From the NCBI RefSeq assembly GCF_042652185.1, contig NZ_JBHSIX010000040.1: a DNA stretch of 64,000 bases. One strand, written 5' to 3'. Positions 46,847 through 56,035 of the stretch are shown one piece after another (within the stretch, counting starts at the first letter, position 1; every line of letters starts with the position of its first letter). The DNA is from Actinacidiphila fildesensis. GTDB taxonomy: Bacteria; Actinomycetota; Actinomycetes; Streptomycetales; Streptomycetaceae. Both the position numbers and the translations under genes were made by a program. The notes beneath the pieces were generated by a model, which was not told where the DNA came from, did no database searches, and saw nothing but the letters and a program-made list of their open reading frames with translations.

Positions 46847-47677
46847 CTAGGAGGCCGGAACGGTTCCCGTCGCGTCGTCATGGTGTTCGTCATTTTCCTC
46901 GTCGGGCACCGGATCCGGGTCGGCCGCCGGATCGGGGTCGGGTGCCGGGACGAGTTCGCGCACCAGCAGTGCGGCGCCCGCGACGGCGCCCGGCATCGCG
47001 AAGACGGCGATGACCGGCACCAGGAACAGGAGGACCAGCGGCACGCCGAAGCCGAGCGCCAGCGGGAGCCGGCCGCGCAGCAGTCGCAGCCGGGTCCGCA
47101 GCGGGACGGAGCGGCGCCGCATGGCGACCGAGGTGAGCTCGGTGGTCAGGAAGAAGCCGGAGACGCAGATGCCCACGACGGGGACGACGGTCTGGCCGAC
47201 CACCGGGATGAAGCCGCAGGCGAAGAGCAGCAGTCCGAAGGCCGCCACCCGCGCCAGCACGGACAGGCTGTCCCGTACCGAGGTGAGGATCTCGCGCCAG
47301 AGCGGGATGTCGGGCTTGGGCGGTGCGCCGCCCTCCATCTCCTCGACGCGTTCCGAGAGCGACTCGTAGAACGGGTCGCCGATCAGCAGCGCCACGGCGG
47401 TGAAGGTCACCATCGCCAGCAGCAGGCCGCCGCTGAAGACGATGACGGTCAGCGTCCAGCGCAGCAGCGACCGGAAGGGGGTGTCCCAGCCGTCCGCGAA
47501 CGGCGTCGCCCAGGACGACAGGTCGTCCGCCCAGAAGCCGAGGGCGACGAGCGCCGCGATGTAGAGGACCAGGGCGATCAGGCCGGGCAGCAGCCCGAAT
47601 CCCCACCACCTCCGGTGCCGCGCCACCCAGCGCTGGCCTTCCAGGAAGTACTTCAGACCGGTCGTGAGATCACGCAT
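46847..47677 (-). CDS. EI24/CysZ-like membrane protein
   Basis: A 276-residue protein with four to six membrane helices (about 28-48, 77-103, 145-185, 215-243) and an acidic Asp/Pro C-tail. EI24 domain; possible transporter. ATG 47677 preferred over GTG 47686. Confidence 0.75.
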   Translation of the reverse strand: MRDLTTGLKYFLEGQRWVARHRRWWGFGLLPGLIALVLYIAALVALGFWADDLSSWATPFADGWDTPFRSLLRWTLTVIVFSGGLLLAMVTFTAVALLIGDPFYESLSERVEEMEGGAPPKPDIPLWREILTSVRDSLSVLARVAAFGLLLFACGFIPVVGQTVVPVVGICVSGFFLTTELTSVAMRRRSVPLRTRLRLLRGRLPLALGFGVPLVLLFLVPVIAVFAMPGAVAGAALLVRELVPAPDPDPAADPDPVPDEENDEHHDDATGTVPAS

Positions 47678-47697
47678 GGGCGTCACCCTAACGACCA

Positions 47698-47860
47698 GGG
47701 CCCGTCCGGCGGATCAGGGGCGGTCCAGGCGTCGTCCGGTGCGGTGGATCGCAAGGCGCCGGAATGCCCGCATACGCTTTCGTATGTGCGCGTTTTGGCA
47801 ACGCCGCGAGCTGCCGTGCCAGGCGGCGAAGGGGCCGTTCATGATCCGCCGGCCAGGCCC
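47698..47860. repeat. 163-bp MITE-like repeat element, copy B
   Basis: Same length as copy A at 15402 and nearly the same sequence. The ends are the same inverted repeats with a few substitutions (GGGCCCGTCCGGCGG...). The centre is a perfect CATACG-CTTT-CGTATG hairpin. No coding capacity beyond a short shadow frame. Confidence 0.75.
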
Positions 47861-47976
47861 TGGGTCGGACGGCCCGGCCGGGGAGGGCCGGAAAGGGGCG
47901 GGGCGCGTCAGGGCGCCCCGCCCCGGTCATGGGGTTCCCGTCCGGTCCGGCCGGTCCGGCACGGGCTTCGCGGGTG

Positions 47977-50463
47977 TTACGGAAGGTCGAGCGGGGCGCT
48001 CACCCGGAGGTCGGCGAGCGAGCGGCCGGCCTCGACCTCGTAGTGCCCGGGGACCAGCAGCCAGCCGCCGTCCGCCTCGTCCCACACCTCGGCGGCCCGG
48101 CGCGGCAGTTCGACGACGACCTCGGCGCTCTCCCCCGGTCCTGCCTGAACGGAGGCGAAGCCGGCCAGCCAGCGGGCCGGCCGCTCGACCGCGTCGGCGG
48201 CGGGGGCCAGATAGACCTGGACGACTTCCCGTCCGGGGCGCGAACCGGTGTTGCGGACGCGGACGGTGAGCGTGCCCAGCGCCTCGCCCTCGCCCTCGCC
48301 GCGCTCGAACTCCGCCGACTCGTAGGCCCAGTCGGTGTATCCGAGGCCGTGGCCGAAGGCGTACGCGGGGGTGGCGCCGGCCTTCTCCCAGGCGCGGTAG
48401 CCGATGAAGACGCCCTCGTCGTAGGAGAGCGTGCCGTCCTGCGGGGTGACCTGGGTGACGGGTACGTCCGCCAGGGCGACCGGCCAGGTCGTGGGCAGCC
48501 GGCCGCCCGGCTCCTCGGCGCCGAGCAGGACGTCGGCGAGCGCGGCGCCCGCCTCCTGGCCGGGGAACCAGCCGAGCAGCACCGCGGCGACGTCCTCGCG
48601 CCACGGCATCTCCACCGGGGAGCCGGAGTTGACGATGACGACGGTGCGCGGGTTCACCGCGGCGACGCGGGCGACGAGCTCGTCCTGGCGGCCGGGCAGC
48701 CGCAGATCGGTGCGGTCGAAGCCCTCGCTCTCGACGCGCTCGGTGGTCGCGACGACAACGATCGCGGTATCGGCGGCGGCGGCCGCCGCGACGGCGTCCT
48801 CGATCAGCTGGTCGGGGTCGCGCTCCGGCTCTCCGTGCACGAAGGAGAAGCCGATCGCCTGGATCGGGGCGTCGGCGAACTTCGCGACGGTGTAGGTGAG
48901 GCTGACGTCGACGGTCTCGCCCTCGGTCAGTTCCACCGTGCCGCGCGGCACCGGGGATCCGAAGAACGCCTCGAACGGGTCGGCGTGGTCGGCGGACTGC
49001 TCGCCGTCGAAGAGCACGGTCCCGGCGACGACGAGCCGGAAGCCGCCGAGGCCGCGGGTGCCGAAGGCGTGCGCACCGCTCTCGCGGGGGGTGAAGGTGC
49101 CGGTGGCCTCGACGGTGGTGACCTCGTCGTAGCTGACGCCCTCCGGCATGTCGCCGAGCCACTGCACCATGCCGTTGGGCATCCGCTCGGAGCCGAGCTC
49201 CCGGCCCTCGGCGTCGCGGGCGACGGCGCGCAGCGTGAAGCCCCTGTCGGCGACGGAGAGTTCGTCGCTGGGGTCGGCGCCGACCGCGTAGCTCAGCGCG
49301 AAGCCCTCGGGCAGCGCGGCGCGCAGGCCGTCGAGCGGGGAGACGATGTGGTCGGGGAAGACCTGCGCGGAGCCGCCGCCGAGCACCCGGGCGTCGCGGG
49401 CCGCGGCGCCGATCAGGGCGATGCCGCGGACGGCCGAGGCGTCGACGGGCAGCGCGCGGCCGCCGCCGGCCACGGTCTCGTTGCGCACCAGGACGAAGGC
49501 GCGGCGGGCGATCTCGCGGGCCAGCGCCTCGCCGTCGATCCCGGCCGGCCGGTCCGCCTCGGCGACGGCGGCCGGGACACCGTCCAGGATGCCGACGCGG
49601 GCGGCGAGCCGCAGCACGTTGCGGACGGCCGCGTCGACCACCGGCTCCTCGACGCTCCCGCCCCGGACGGCGGCGGCCAGCGCCTCGCCGTAGACGGTGC
49701 GCGGGCCGGGCATGGCCACGTCCAGGCCGCCGTTGACGGCGCCGACGGTGTCGCGGGCGGCCATCCAGTCCGAGACGATGTAGCCGTCGAAGCCCCATTC
49801 GCCGCGCAGCACCACGTTCTGCAGGTAGTGGTGCTCGCTCATCGTGGTGCCGTTGACGCCGTTGTAGGCGCACATGATGCCCCACGGGTGGGCGTTCTTG
49901 ACGATGGCCTCGAACGGCGCCAGGTACAGCTCGCGCAGCGCGCGGGTACCGACCACGTTGTCGACGGTGAAGCGCTCGGTCTCGGCGTCGTTGGCCACGA
50001 AGTGCTTGACGGTGGTGCCGACGCCGCCCGCCTGGACGCCCGCCACGTAGCCGGTGCCGATCTCCCCGGTGAGGTACGGGTCCTCGGAGTACGCCTCGAA
50101 GTGCCGTCCGCCGAGCGGGGAGCGGTGCAGGTTCACCGTCGGCGCCAGCAGGACGTGCACGCCCTTGCGGCGGGCCTCCTGGGCGAGGAGGTTGCCGGCC
50201 CTGCGGGCCAGCTCCGGGTCCCAGGTCGCGGCGAGCGCGGTCGGGCTGGGGAGCGCGATCGACGGGTCGTCGGCGGTCCAGCGCACCCCGCGCACCCCGA
50301 TCGGGCCGTCGGACATCACCAGCGAACCGAGGCCGATCTCCGGCAGCGCGGGCAGCGTCCACATGTCCTGGCCGGACAGCAGCCGTGCCTTCGCGTCCAG
50401 GTCCAGCTTGCCCAGCGCGGCCTCGACCGCGTCCTCGATGGCCGTGCGCCCGGTGTCCGTCAT
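47977..50463 (-). CDS. GH3 beta-glucosidase with PA14 insert
   Basis: An 828-residue intracellular glycosidase (no signal peptide). GH3 N-domain with KHFVANDAE and nucleophile Asp in IVSDWMAA (about 232-239). The C-domain is interrupted by a PA14 carbohydrate-binding segment (about 410-540). The end is a fibronectin-III-like domain. Resembles the BglX/KBM-type beta-glucosidases. Divergent from a TetR gene that probably controls it. Confidence 0.92.
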   Translation of the reverse strand: MTDTGRTAIEDAVEAALGKLDLDAKARLLSGQDMWTLPALPEIGLGSLVMSDGPIGVRGVRWTADDPSIALPSPTALAATWDPELARRAGNLLAQEARRKGVHVLLAPTVNLHRSPLGGRHFEAYSEDPYLTGEIGTGYVAGVQAGGVGTTVKHFVANDAETERFTVDNVVGTRALRELYLAPFEAIVKNAHPWGIMCAYNGVNGTTMSEHHYLQNVVLRGEWGFDGYIVSDWMAARDTVGAVNGGLDVAMPGPRTVYGEALAAAVRGGSVEEPVVDAAVRNVLRLAARVGILDGVPAAVAEADRPAGIDGEALAREIARRAFVLVRNETVAGGGRALPVDASAVRGIALIGAAARDARVLGGGSAQVFPDHIVSPLDGLRAALPEGFALSYAVGADPSDELSVADRGFTLRAVARDAEGRELGSERMPNGMVQWLGDMPEGVSYDEVTTVEATGTFTPRESGAHAFGTRGLGGFRLVVAGTVLFDGEQSADHADPFEAFFGSPVPRGTVELTEGETVDVSLTYTVAKFADAPIQAIGFSFVHGEPERDPDQLIEDAVAAAAAADTAIVVVATTERVESEGFDRTDLRLPGRQDELVARVAAVNPRTVVIVNSGSPVEMPWREDVAAVLLGWFPGQEAGAALADVLLGAEEPGGRLPTTWPVALADVPVTQVTPQDGTLSYDEGVFIGYRAWEKAGATPAYAFGHGLGYTDWAYESAEFERGEGEGEALGTLTVRVRNTGSRPGREVVQVYLAPAADAVERPARWLAGFASVQAGPGESAEVVVELPRRAAEVWDEADGGWLLVPGHYEVEAGRSLADLRVSAPLDLP

Positions 50464-50523
50464 CGTCTGCTCCCTCTGTCCCTCGGTGTCGTCCCGCGCC
50501 CATCCTCACCTCACCCACCTGTA

Positions 50524-50571
50524 GATCGGTAGGGTAAGTTACAGATACGTTACTTAAATCTTTCACCGATC
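50524..50571. promoter_or_regulatory. Nested palindromes in the glucosidase/TetR gap
   Basis: Outer pair GATCGGT (50524-50530) and ACCGATC (50565-50571). Inner imperfect palindrome 50535-50556 has arms TAAGTTAC and GTTACTTA (16 of 22 symmetric). It is strongly AT-rich for the region. Probable TetR operator. Confidence 0.6.
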
Positions 50572-50609
50572 AGGTTCGATTAGGCTCACGGCCGAACGAA
50601 GGGGGCACG

Positions 50610-51182
50610 GTGTCCAGAACGACCGGAGACCGGCGGGCGGAGATCATCCAGGCCGCGGTGGAAGTGATCGCCGAACGCGGCTACCGGGGGGCCTCCCTCG
50701 GCGCGGTGGCCGAGCGGGTGGGACTGACCCAGCAGGGGCTGCTGCACTACTTCCCGACGAAGGAGGCGCTCCTGGTCGCGGTGCTGGCGGCGCGCGACCA
50801 GTGGGACGTGGCCTCCACGGCGCTGCACGGCACGACGTGGCCGCTGGAGATGCTGACGTCCCTGGTCGAGTACAACGCGACCCGGCCCGGCATCGTGCAG
50901 ACCTTCACGGTCCTCGCGGGCGACAGCGTCACCGAGGACCATCCGGCCCGCCCCTACTTCGAGGAGCGCTACCGCTGGGTGCGCGAGGGCGCGGCCGACA
51001 TGCTGCGCGCGGAGTTCGGCGACCGGCTGCCGGGCGGCCTCACCCCGGGGCGGGCGGCTCCGCTGCTCGTCGCCGTCATGGACGGCCTGCAGGTGCAGTG
51101 GCTGCTGGATCCGGAGGCGGTGGACATGGCGGCGGCGTTCCGCGACTTCGTCGCCCTGCTGGGCGGTACCGGAAACACGTAA
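50610..51182 (+). CDS. TetR-family regulator
   Basis: A 190-residue repressor with the HTH at about 26-47 (ASLGAVAERVGLTQQGLLHY) and a C-terminal ligand domain. GTG start with GAAGGGGG. Divergent from the glucosidase, so control of that gene, possibly in response to a sugar, is inferred. Confidence 0.88.
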   Translation: MSRTTGDRRAEIIQAAVEVIAERGYRGASLGAVAERVGLTQQGLLHYFPTKEALLVAVLAARDQWDVASTALHGTTWPLEMLTSLVEYNATRPGIVQTFTVLAGDSVTEDHPARPYFEERYRWVREGAADMLRAEFGDRLPGGLTPGRAAPLLVAVMDGLQVQWLLDPEAVDMAAAFRDFVALLGGTGNT

Positions 51183-51209
51183 GGGCCGCACCCCTGGGGG
51201 TGCGGCCCT
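51182..51209. terminator. Terminator between TetR and ohr
   Basis: AGGGCCGCACCCC pairs with GGGGTGCGGCCCT; the tightest loop is two bases, so the upper stem will open. Confidence 0.7.
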
Positions 51210-51234
51210 CACCCGGCCGATGGCCGAGCGGTGA

Positions 51235-51663
51235 TCAGACGACGGTCAGCACCACGTCGACGTTGCCGCGCGTCGCGTTGGAGTACGGGCACACCTGGTG
51301 CGCCTTCTCCACGAGCGACTGGGCGGTGGCCGCGTCCACGTTCGGGATCGACACCGCGAGCTCGACCTTGAGGCCGAAGCCGCCGGCCGGGGTCTTGCCG
51401 AGGCCGACCTTGGCGGTTACCCGGGAGCCGGATATGTCCGCCTTCTCCTGGCGGGCCACCACACCGAGGGCACCCTGGAAGCAGGCGCTGTAACCGGCGG
51501 CGAAGAGCTGCTCCGGGTTGGTGCCGGCACCGTTGCCGCCCAGTTCCTTCGGCGGGTTGACGACGACGTCGAGCTTGCCGTCGTCGGTGGCGACCCGGCC
51601 GTCACGGCCGTTCTCGGCCGTGGCGACGGCGGTGTACAGGACGTCTACGGACTGGATGGTCAT
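51235..51663 (-). CDS. ohr: Organic hydroperoxide resistance protein
   Basis: A 142-residue Ohr: a thiol peroxidase for fatty-acid hydroperoxides. The two redox Cys are in YSACFQGALG and HQVCPYSNAT. ATG with GGAGGGG. A palindrome 62 bp upstream may be its operator; no ohrR is adjacent. Confidence 0.93.
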   Translation of the reverse strand: MTIQSVDVLYTAVATAENGRDGRVATDDGKLDVVVNPPKELGGNGAGTNPEQLFAAGYSACFQGALGVVARQEKADISGSRVTAKVGLGKTPAGGFGLKVELAVSIPNVDAATAQSLVEKAHQVCPYSNATRGNVDVVLTVV

Positions 51664-51724
51664 GAAAAGAACCCCTCCTGGTTGGTGCACTCACGTGCAT
51701 CGCCGCGACTCGCGCCCACGATCG

Positions 51725-51737
51725 CAACAATTTGTTG
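51725..51737. promoter_or_regulatory. Palindrome upstream of ohr
   Basis: CAACAA-T-TTGTTG, perfect arms. Similar in form to operators of OhrR/MarR-type regulators. Confidence 0.45.
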
Positions 51738-51743
51738 AAGAGC

Positions 51744-52775
51744 TTACTCCGGCAGGGTGACGATCATCTTGCCGGTGTTGTCGCCCCGCAGTACGCCGAG
51801 GAAAGCTTCGAAGTTGTTCTCGATGCCCTCGACGACCGTCTCGCGGTAGTGCAGCTTGCCGTCCCGGATCCAGCCGCCGACCTCCTGCACGAACTGCCCC
51901 TGCAGCGCCGCGTGGTCGCCCACGAGCATGCCCTGCAGCCGCAGCCGCTTGCCGATGATCTGCGCCAGGTTGCGCGGCCCGCCCGAGGCCTCGGTGTCGT
52001 TGTACTGGGCGATGGCGCCGCACAGCACGGCACGGCCGCGCAGGTTGAACGAGCTGATCGCGGCTTCCAGGTGCTCGCCGCCGACGTTGTCGAAGTAGAC
52101 GTCGATCCCGTCGGGGGCGGCCTTCTTCAGCTGCTCGGCCACCGGGCCGTTCTTGTAGTTGAAAGCGGCGTCGAAGCCGTACTCCTCGACGAGGAGCTTG
52201 ACCTTCTCGTCCGAGCCGGCGCTGCCGATCACCCGGGAGGCGCCCTTGAGCTTCGCGATCTGGCCCACCTGGCTGCCGACCGCACCGGCCGCGCCCGAGA
52301 CGAAGACCACGTCGCCCTCGGTGAACGAGGCGACCTCCAGCAGTCCCGCGTACGCGGTCAGGCCCGGCATGCCGAGCGCGCCGAGGTAGGCGCTGAGCGG
52401 CGCCGCTGCCGGGTCGACCTGCACGGCGTGCGCCGCGTCGAGGACCGCGTACTCGCGCCAGCCGAGCCAGTGCAGCACGTGGTCGCCGACCGCGAACCCG
52501 TCGGCGTTGGAAGCGGTGACACGGCCGACCGCGCCGCCCGCCATCGGCTCGTTCAGGGCGTACGGCGGCGAGTACGACTTCACGTCGTTCATCCGGCCGC
52601 GCATGTACGGGTCCACCGACAGGTGCAGGTTGCGGACGACGATCTGGCCGGGGCCCGGCTCCGCCGTCTCGACCTCGCGCAGGGCGACGTCATCAGTGGT
52701 CGGCCACCCGTGGGGGCGGGCTACCAGGTGCCATTCACGGCTCTTCGGCATGAGGGGGATGCCTCCGTCCGCCAT
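51744..52775 (-). CDS. NADP-dependent MDR oxidoreductase (zinc-free)
   Basis: A 343-residue medium-chain reductase of the leukotriene-B4-dehydrogenase/CurA group: LSVDPYMRGRM, GALGMPGLTAYAGL, VSGAAGAVGSQVGQIAK (NADP site) and FDNVGGEHLEAAI. Reduces alkenal or enone double bonds. Divergent from a MarR gene across operator-like repeats. Confidence 0.9.
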   Translation of the reverse strand: MADGGIPLMPKSREWHLVARPHGWPTTDDVALREVETAEPGPGQIVVRNLHLSVDPYMRGRMNDVKSYSPPYALNEPMAGGAVGRVTASNADGFAVGDHVLHWLGWREYAVLDAAHAVQVDPAAAPLSAYLGALGMPGLTAYAGLLEVASFTEGDVVFVSGAAGAVGSQVGQIAKLKGASRVIGSAGSDEKVKLLVEEYGFDAAFNYKNGPVAEQLKKAAPDGIDVYFDNVGGEHLEAAISSFNLRGRAVLCGAIAQYNDTEASGGPRNLAQIIGKRLRLQGMLVGDHAALQGQFVQEVGGWIRDGKLHYRETVVEGIENNFEAFLGVLRGDNTGKMIVTLPE

Positions 52776-52778
52776 AGC

Positions 52779-52840
52779 TTGACTATGGCAAAGATTGATT
52801 TCCTCAAATAACGATGGACCTTGATGTTTGAGGTTGTCAA
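52779..52840. promoter_or_regulatory. Cluster of TTGA-N5-TCAA operator sites
   Basis: TTGATTTCCTCAA (52795-52807) and TTGAGGTTGTCAA (52828-52840) share the TTGA-N5-TCAA form. TTGACTATGGCAA (52779-52791) differs at one arm position. Longer pairs CTTGAC/GTCAAG and CCTCAAA/TTTGAGG nest around them. Probable MarR sites. Confidence 0.6.
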
Positions 52841-52864
52841 GTAACCGGGGGTACGCTGTGGCAC

Positions 52865-53293
52865 ATGTCCCCCACGCCTCAACGTACCGACCCCCTGACC
52901 CTCGAAGTGGTCGACCTGATCGCCACGGTCGTGGCGCGCTACCACGAGGAGTACGAGGAGGCCGCCGCGAACCACCAGCTCACCGGTGCGCAGGCCCGCG
53001 TCCTGGCGCTCCTGTCCCGTGAGCCGCTGCCCATGCGGCACATCGCCCAGCAGCTGAAGTGCGAGCCGTCCAACATCACCGGGATCGTCGACCGGCTGGA
53101 GGCGCGCGGGCTCGCCGAGCGCCGGCCCGACCCGGCCGACCGCCGCATCAAGCTGGCCGCCGCCACCGACGAGGGCCATGAGACGGCGGCCCGGCTGCGC
53201 GGCGCGCTGCACTTCGCCCGGGCGCCGCTCGCCGGGCTGTCCGAGGCGGAGCGCACCTCACTGCGCGATCTGCTCAAGCGCATGCTGACCTGA
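52865..53293 (+). CDS. MarR-family regulator
   Basis: A 142-residue winged-helix repressor: MRHIAQQLKCEPSNITGIVD recognition helix, EARGLAERRPDPADRRIK wing. Divergent from the MDR reductase; likely represses it and itself via the sites between them. Confidence 0.88.
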   Translation: MSPTPQRTDPLTLEVVDLIATVVARYHEEYEEAAANHQLTGAQARVLALLSREPLPMRHIAQQLKCEPSNITGIVDRLEARGLAERRPDPADRRIKLAAATDEGHETAARLRGALHFARAPLAGLSEAERTSLRDLLKRMLT

Positions 53294-53322
53294 CCTGACG
53301 GCCGGCCCGCGGGACCGAACCG

Positions 53323-53925
53323 CTACTCGCACCACCACAGGACGGGCTTGCAGGTCGGGCTGTGCGTGGGGTGCGGGGTCCGGGTCGGCGAGGGCGAGCC
53401 CGAGGCCGTAGGCGACGTCGGCGGCCGGCTGGTCGGCGATGCCGGCCGGGTCGGCGTCCTGGAGCCCGACGGGGTCGCGGACGGCGAGCCCGACGGGGTG
53501 CCGGAGGTGCTCGCGGTGGTGGCCGGCTTCGAGTGCGTCGGCCGGGCCGTGGTGTGCCGCGGGGCCGGGCTGGACGCGCCGGCCTGCGGGACGGAGTCCC
53601 CGGCGGGCGCCTGCGACGGGCCGGTGTCCGCTTCCGGGCCGCTCGCGAAGGTCCCCGACGACAGTGCCGCGGCCGTGCAGACGACGACCACGAGGCCGAC
53701 GCCGACTCCCGTCAGCAGCCGCCTCCTGCCGCGCCGCCGCGCCCGGCTCGGTGCCCGGCGCCGGGCGGCCCGGCCGCCCGAATGGTCCGGTTCCGGCGGG
53801 GCGGCCGGTGTCCCCGACACCGGCACGGGGTCCACGGGGATGACGAGCTGATCCACGGGCGTGCCGCACCCGGGGCACGACAGGGCGCCGTTGAGGTGCC
53901 GACGGCACGAGTAGCAGTAGTCCAT
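53323..53925 (-). CDS. SCO2400-like zinc-ribbon membrane protein
   Basis: A 200-residue protein: N-terminal zinc ribbon MDYCYSCRRHLNGALSCPGC, a basic stretch, one membrane helix (about 70-88), then a long Ser/Thr/Pro tail and a final CKPVLWWCE. The start and layout are those of the Streptomyces SCO2400 family. Function unknown. Confidence 0.75.
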   Translation of the reverse strand: MDYCYSCRRHLNGALSCPGCGTPVDQLVIPVDPVPVSGTPAAPPEPDHSGGRAARRRAPSRARRRGRRRLLTGVGVGLVVVVCTAAALSSGTFASGPEADTGPSQAPAGDSVPQAGASSPAPRHTTARPTHSKPATTASTSGTPSGSPSATPSGSRTPTRPASPTSRPPTSPTASGSPSPTRTPHPTHSPTCKPVLWWCE

Positions 53926-54070
53926 TGTGGTTGGGACGCTATGCGGCCCGTAGGTCACGGGTGAACGCGAACGTGTGAAACTTCTGGGAAGATCGCGGCC
54001 CCGCACGGGCGTTGCCGGACAATCCGGTCCCCTCCGGCGCCGGTCGTGCGGCGCCGGAAGGGATCCCGGA

Positions 54071-56035
54071 TCAGTCGACCTCCGCCACCGCCTGCGCGAA
54101 CTGCGCCGCGTACAGCCGTGCGTAGGCACCCTCGGCGGCCAGCAGTTCACTGTGCGTGCCCTGCTCGACGATCGCGCCGGACTCCATCACCAGGATCACG
54201 TCCGCGTCGCGGATCGTGGACAGCCGGTGGGCGATGACGAAGCTGGTCCTGCCGTGCGCCAGGGTCGCCATGGCGCGCTGGATCAGCACCTCGGTACGGG
54301 TGTCGACGGAGCTGGTCGCCTCGTCGAGGACGAGGATCACCGGATCGGACAGGAACGCCCGCGCGATGGTGATGAGCTGCTTCTCGCCCGCGCTGACCCC
54401 CGAGCCCTCGTCGTCGATCACCGTGTCGTAGCCGTCCGGGAGGGTGCGGATGAAGCGGTCGGCGTGCGCCGCGCGCGCCGCCTCCTCGATCTGCTCCTGG
54501 GTACGGCCCTCGGAGCCGTAGGCGATGTTCTCCGCGATGGTGCCGCCGAACAGCCAGGTGTCCTGCAGCACCATGCCGATGCCGGAGCGCAGGTCCTCGC
54601 GGGACATCTCGGCGATGTCCACGCCGTCCAGGGTGATCCGGCCCGCGGTCACCTCGTAGAACCGCATCAGCAGGTTGACCAGCGTGGTCTTGCCCGCGCC
54701 GGTCGGACCGACGATCGCGACGGTGTGGCCGGGCTCGACGCTCAGCGACAGGTCCTCGATCAGCGGCTTGTCCGGCTCGTACCGGAACGCCACCCCTTCC
54801 AGGGCGACGCGGCCGAGCAGTTCCCTGGGCCGGGCGGCGTTCGCCGGGTCCGCGTCCTGCTCGGGGGCGTCCAGCAGCTCGAAGACCCGCTCGGCCGAAG
54901 CGACCCCGGACTGCACCAGGTTGGACATGCTCGCCACCTGGGTGAGCGGCTGGCTGAACTGCCGGGAGTACTGGATGAACGCCTGGACGTCGCCGATGGA
55001 CAGCGCGCCGGTCGCGACCCGCAGCCCGCCGACGACCGCCACCAGCACGTAGTTGATGTTCCCGATGAACATCATCGCGGGCTGGATGATCCCGCTGATG
55101 AACTGCGCCTTGAAGCCCGTCCGGTAGAGCATCTCGTTCTGCACCCTGAAGGCCTCGGCGGACTCGTCCTGCCGCCCGAAGACCTTCACCAGCGAGTGGC
55201 CGGTGTACATCTCCTCGATGTGCGCGTTGAGCTTGCCGGTGGTCTTCCACTGCTGGACGAACTGCGGCTGCGCGCGCTTGCCGACCGCGGTGGCCACGAC
55301 CACCGACACCGGCACCGTCACCAGCGCGACCAGGGCCAGCAGCGGCGAGATCCAGAACATCATCACCAGCACGCCGACGATCGTGAGCAGCGAGTTCACG
55401 ATCTGGCCCATGGTCTGCTGCAGGGTCTGCGCGATGTTGTCGATGTCGTTGGTGGCCCGGCTGAGCACCTCACCGCGCGGCTGCTGGTCGAAGTACGACA
55501 GCGGCAGCCGCGACAGCTTCGCCTCGATGTCCTCGCGCAGCCGGTAGACGGTGCGCTGGATGATGCCGGTGGCGGTCCGCATCTGTACGAGGCTGAACAG
55601 CCCGGCGGCCAGGTAGATCCCCAGGACGGTCAGCAGCACGCTGCCCACCGCCTCGAAGTCGATGCCCTGGCCGGGGGTGAAGTCCACCGCGGAGAGCAGA
55701 TCGGCGACCTGGCCCTCGCCGTGCTGGCGCATGGCCTCGATCGCCTGCGCCTTGGTGGTGCCGGCCTTGAACTGACCGCCGATCACGCCCGCGAAGATCA
55801 GGTCGGTGGCGTGGCCGAGGATCTTGGGGCCCAGCACGGAGAGCGTCACGCTCGCGGTGCCCAGCGCCAGCACCAGGTAGAGGAAGAGCCGGTCCGGACG
55901 CATCAGACGGATCAGCCGCCGGAACGAGCCCTTGAAGTCCATCGACCGCTCGACCGGCCCGCCGCCCATGAAGCGCGCGGGCCCGGCCATCGGCGCGGGG
56001 CCGCGGCGGGGCGCCGCTTTCGCCGGGGTGGTCAT
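54071..56035 (-). CDS. ABC exporter half-transporter B
   Basis: A 654-residue TM-NBD protein: a cytoplasmic 45-residue N-tail, six helices, Walker A GPTGAGKTTL, signature SAGEKQL (degenerate LSGGQ), VLDEATSSVD and switch VIAHRLST. It is paired with the gene before it by an ATGA overlap, so a heterodimeric exporter of the LmrCD/BmrCD type is likely. Confidence 0.88.
   Translation of the reverse strand: MTTPAKAAPRRGPAPMAGPARFMGGGPVERSMDFKGSFRRLIRLMRPDRLFLYLVLALGTASVTLSVLGPKILGHATDLIFAGVIGGQFKAGTTKAQAIEAMRQHGEGQVADLLSAVDFTPGQGIDFEAVGSVLLTVLGIYLAAGLFSLVQMRTATGIIQRTVYRLREDIEAKLSRLPLSYFDQQPRGEVLSRATNDIDNIAQTLQQTMGQIVNSLLTIVGVLVMMFWISPLLALVALVTVPVSVVVATAVGKRAQPQFVQQWKTTGKLNAHIEEMYTGHSLVKVFGRQDESAEAFRVQNEMLYRTGFKAQFISGIIQPAMMFIGNINYVLVAVVGGLRVATGALSIGDVQAFIQYSRQFSQPLTQVASMSNLVQSGVASAERVFELLDAPEQDADPANAARPRELLGRVALEGVAFRYEPDKPLIEDLSLSVEPGHTVAIVGPTGAGKTTLVNLLMRFYEVTAGRITLDGVDIAEMSREDLRSGIGMVLQDTWLFGGTIAENIAYGSEGRTQEQIEEAARAAHADRFIRTLPDGYDTVIDDEGSGVSAGEKQLITIARAFLSDPVILVLDEATSSVDTRTEVLIQRAMATLAHGRTSFVIAHRLSTIRDADVILVMESGAIVEQGTHSELLAAEGAYARLYAAQFAQAVAEVD

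Noticed and set aside
48000..50500. Large antisense and alternative frames over the GH3 gene
   Set aside because: Composition typical of shadows; the GH3 frame has all catalytic motifs.
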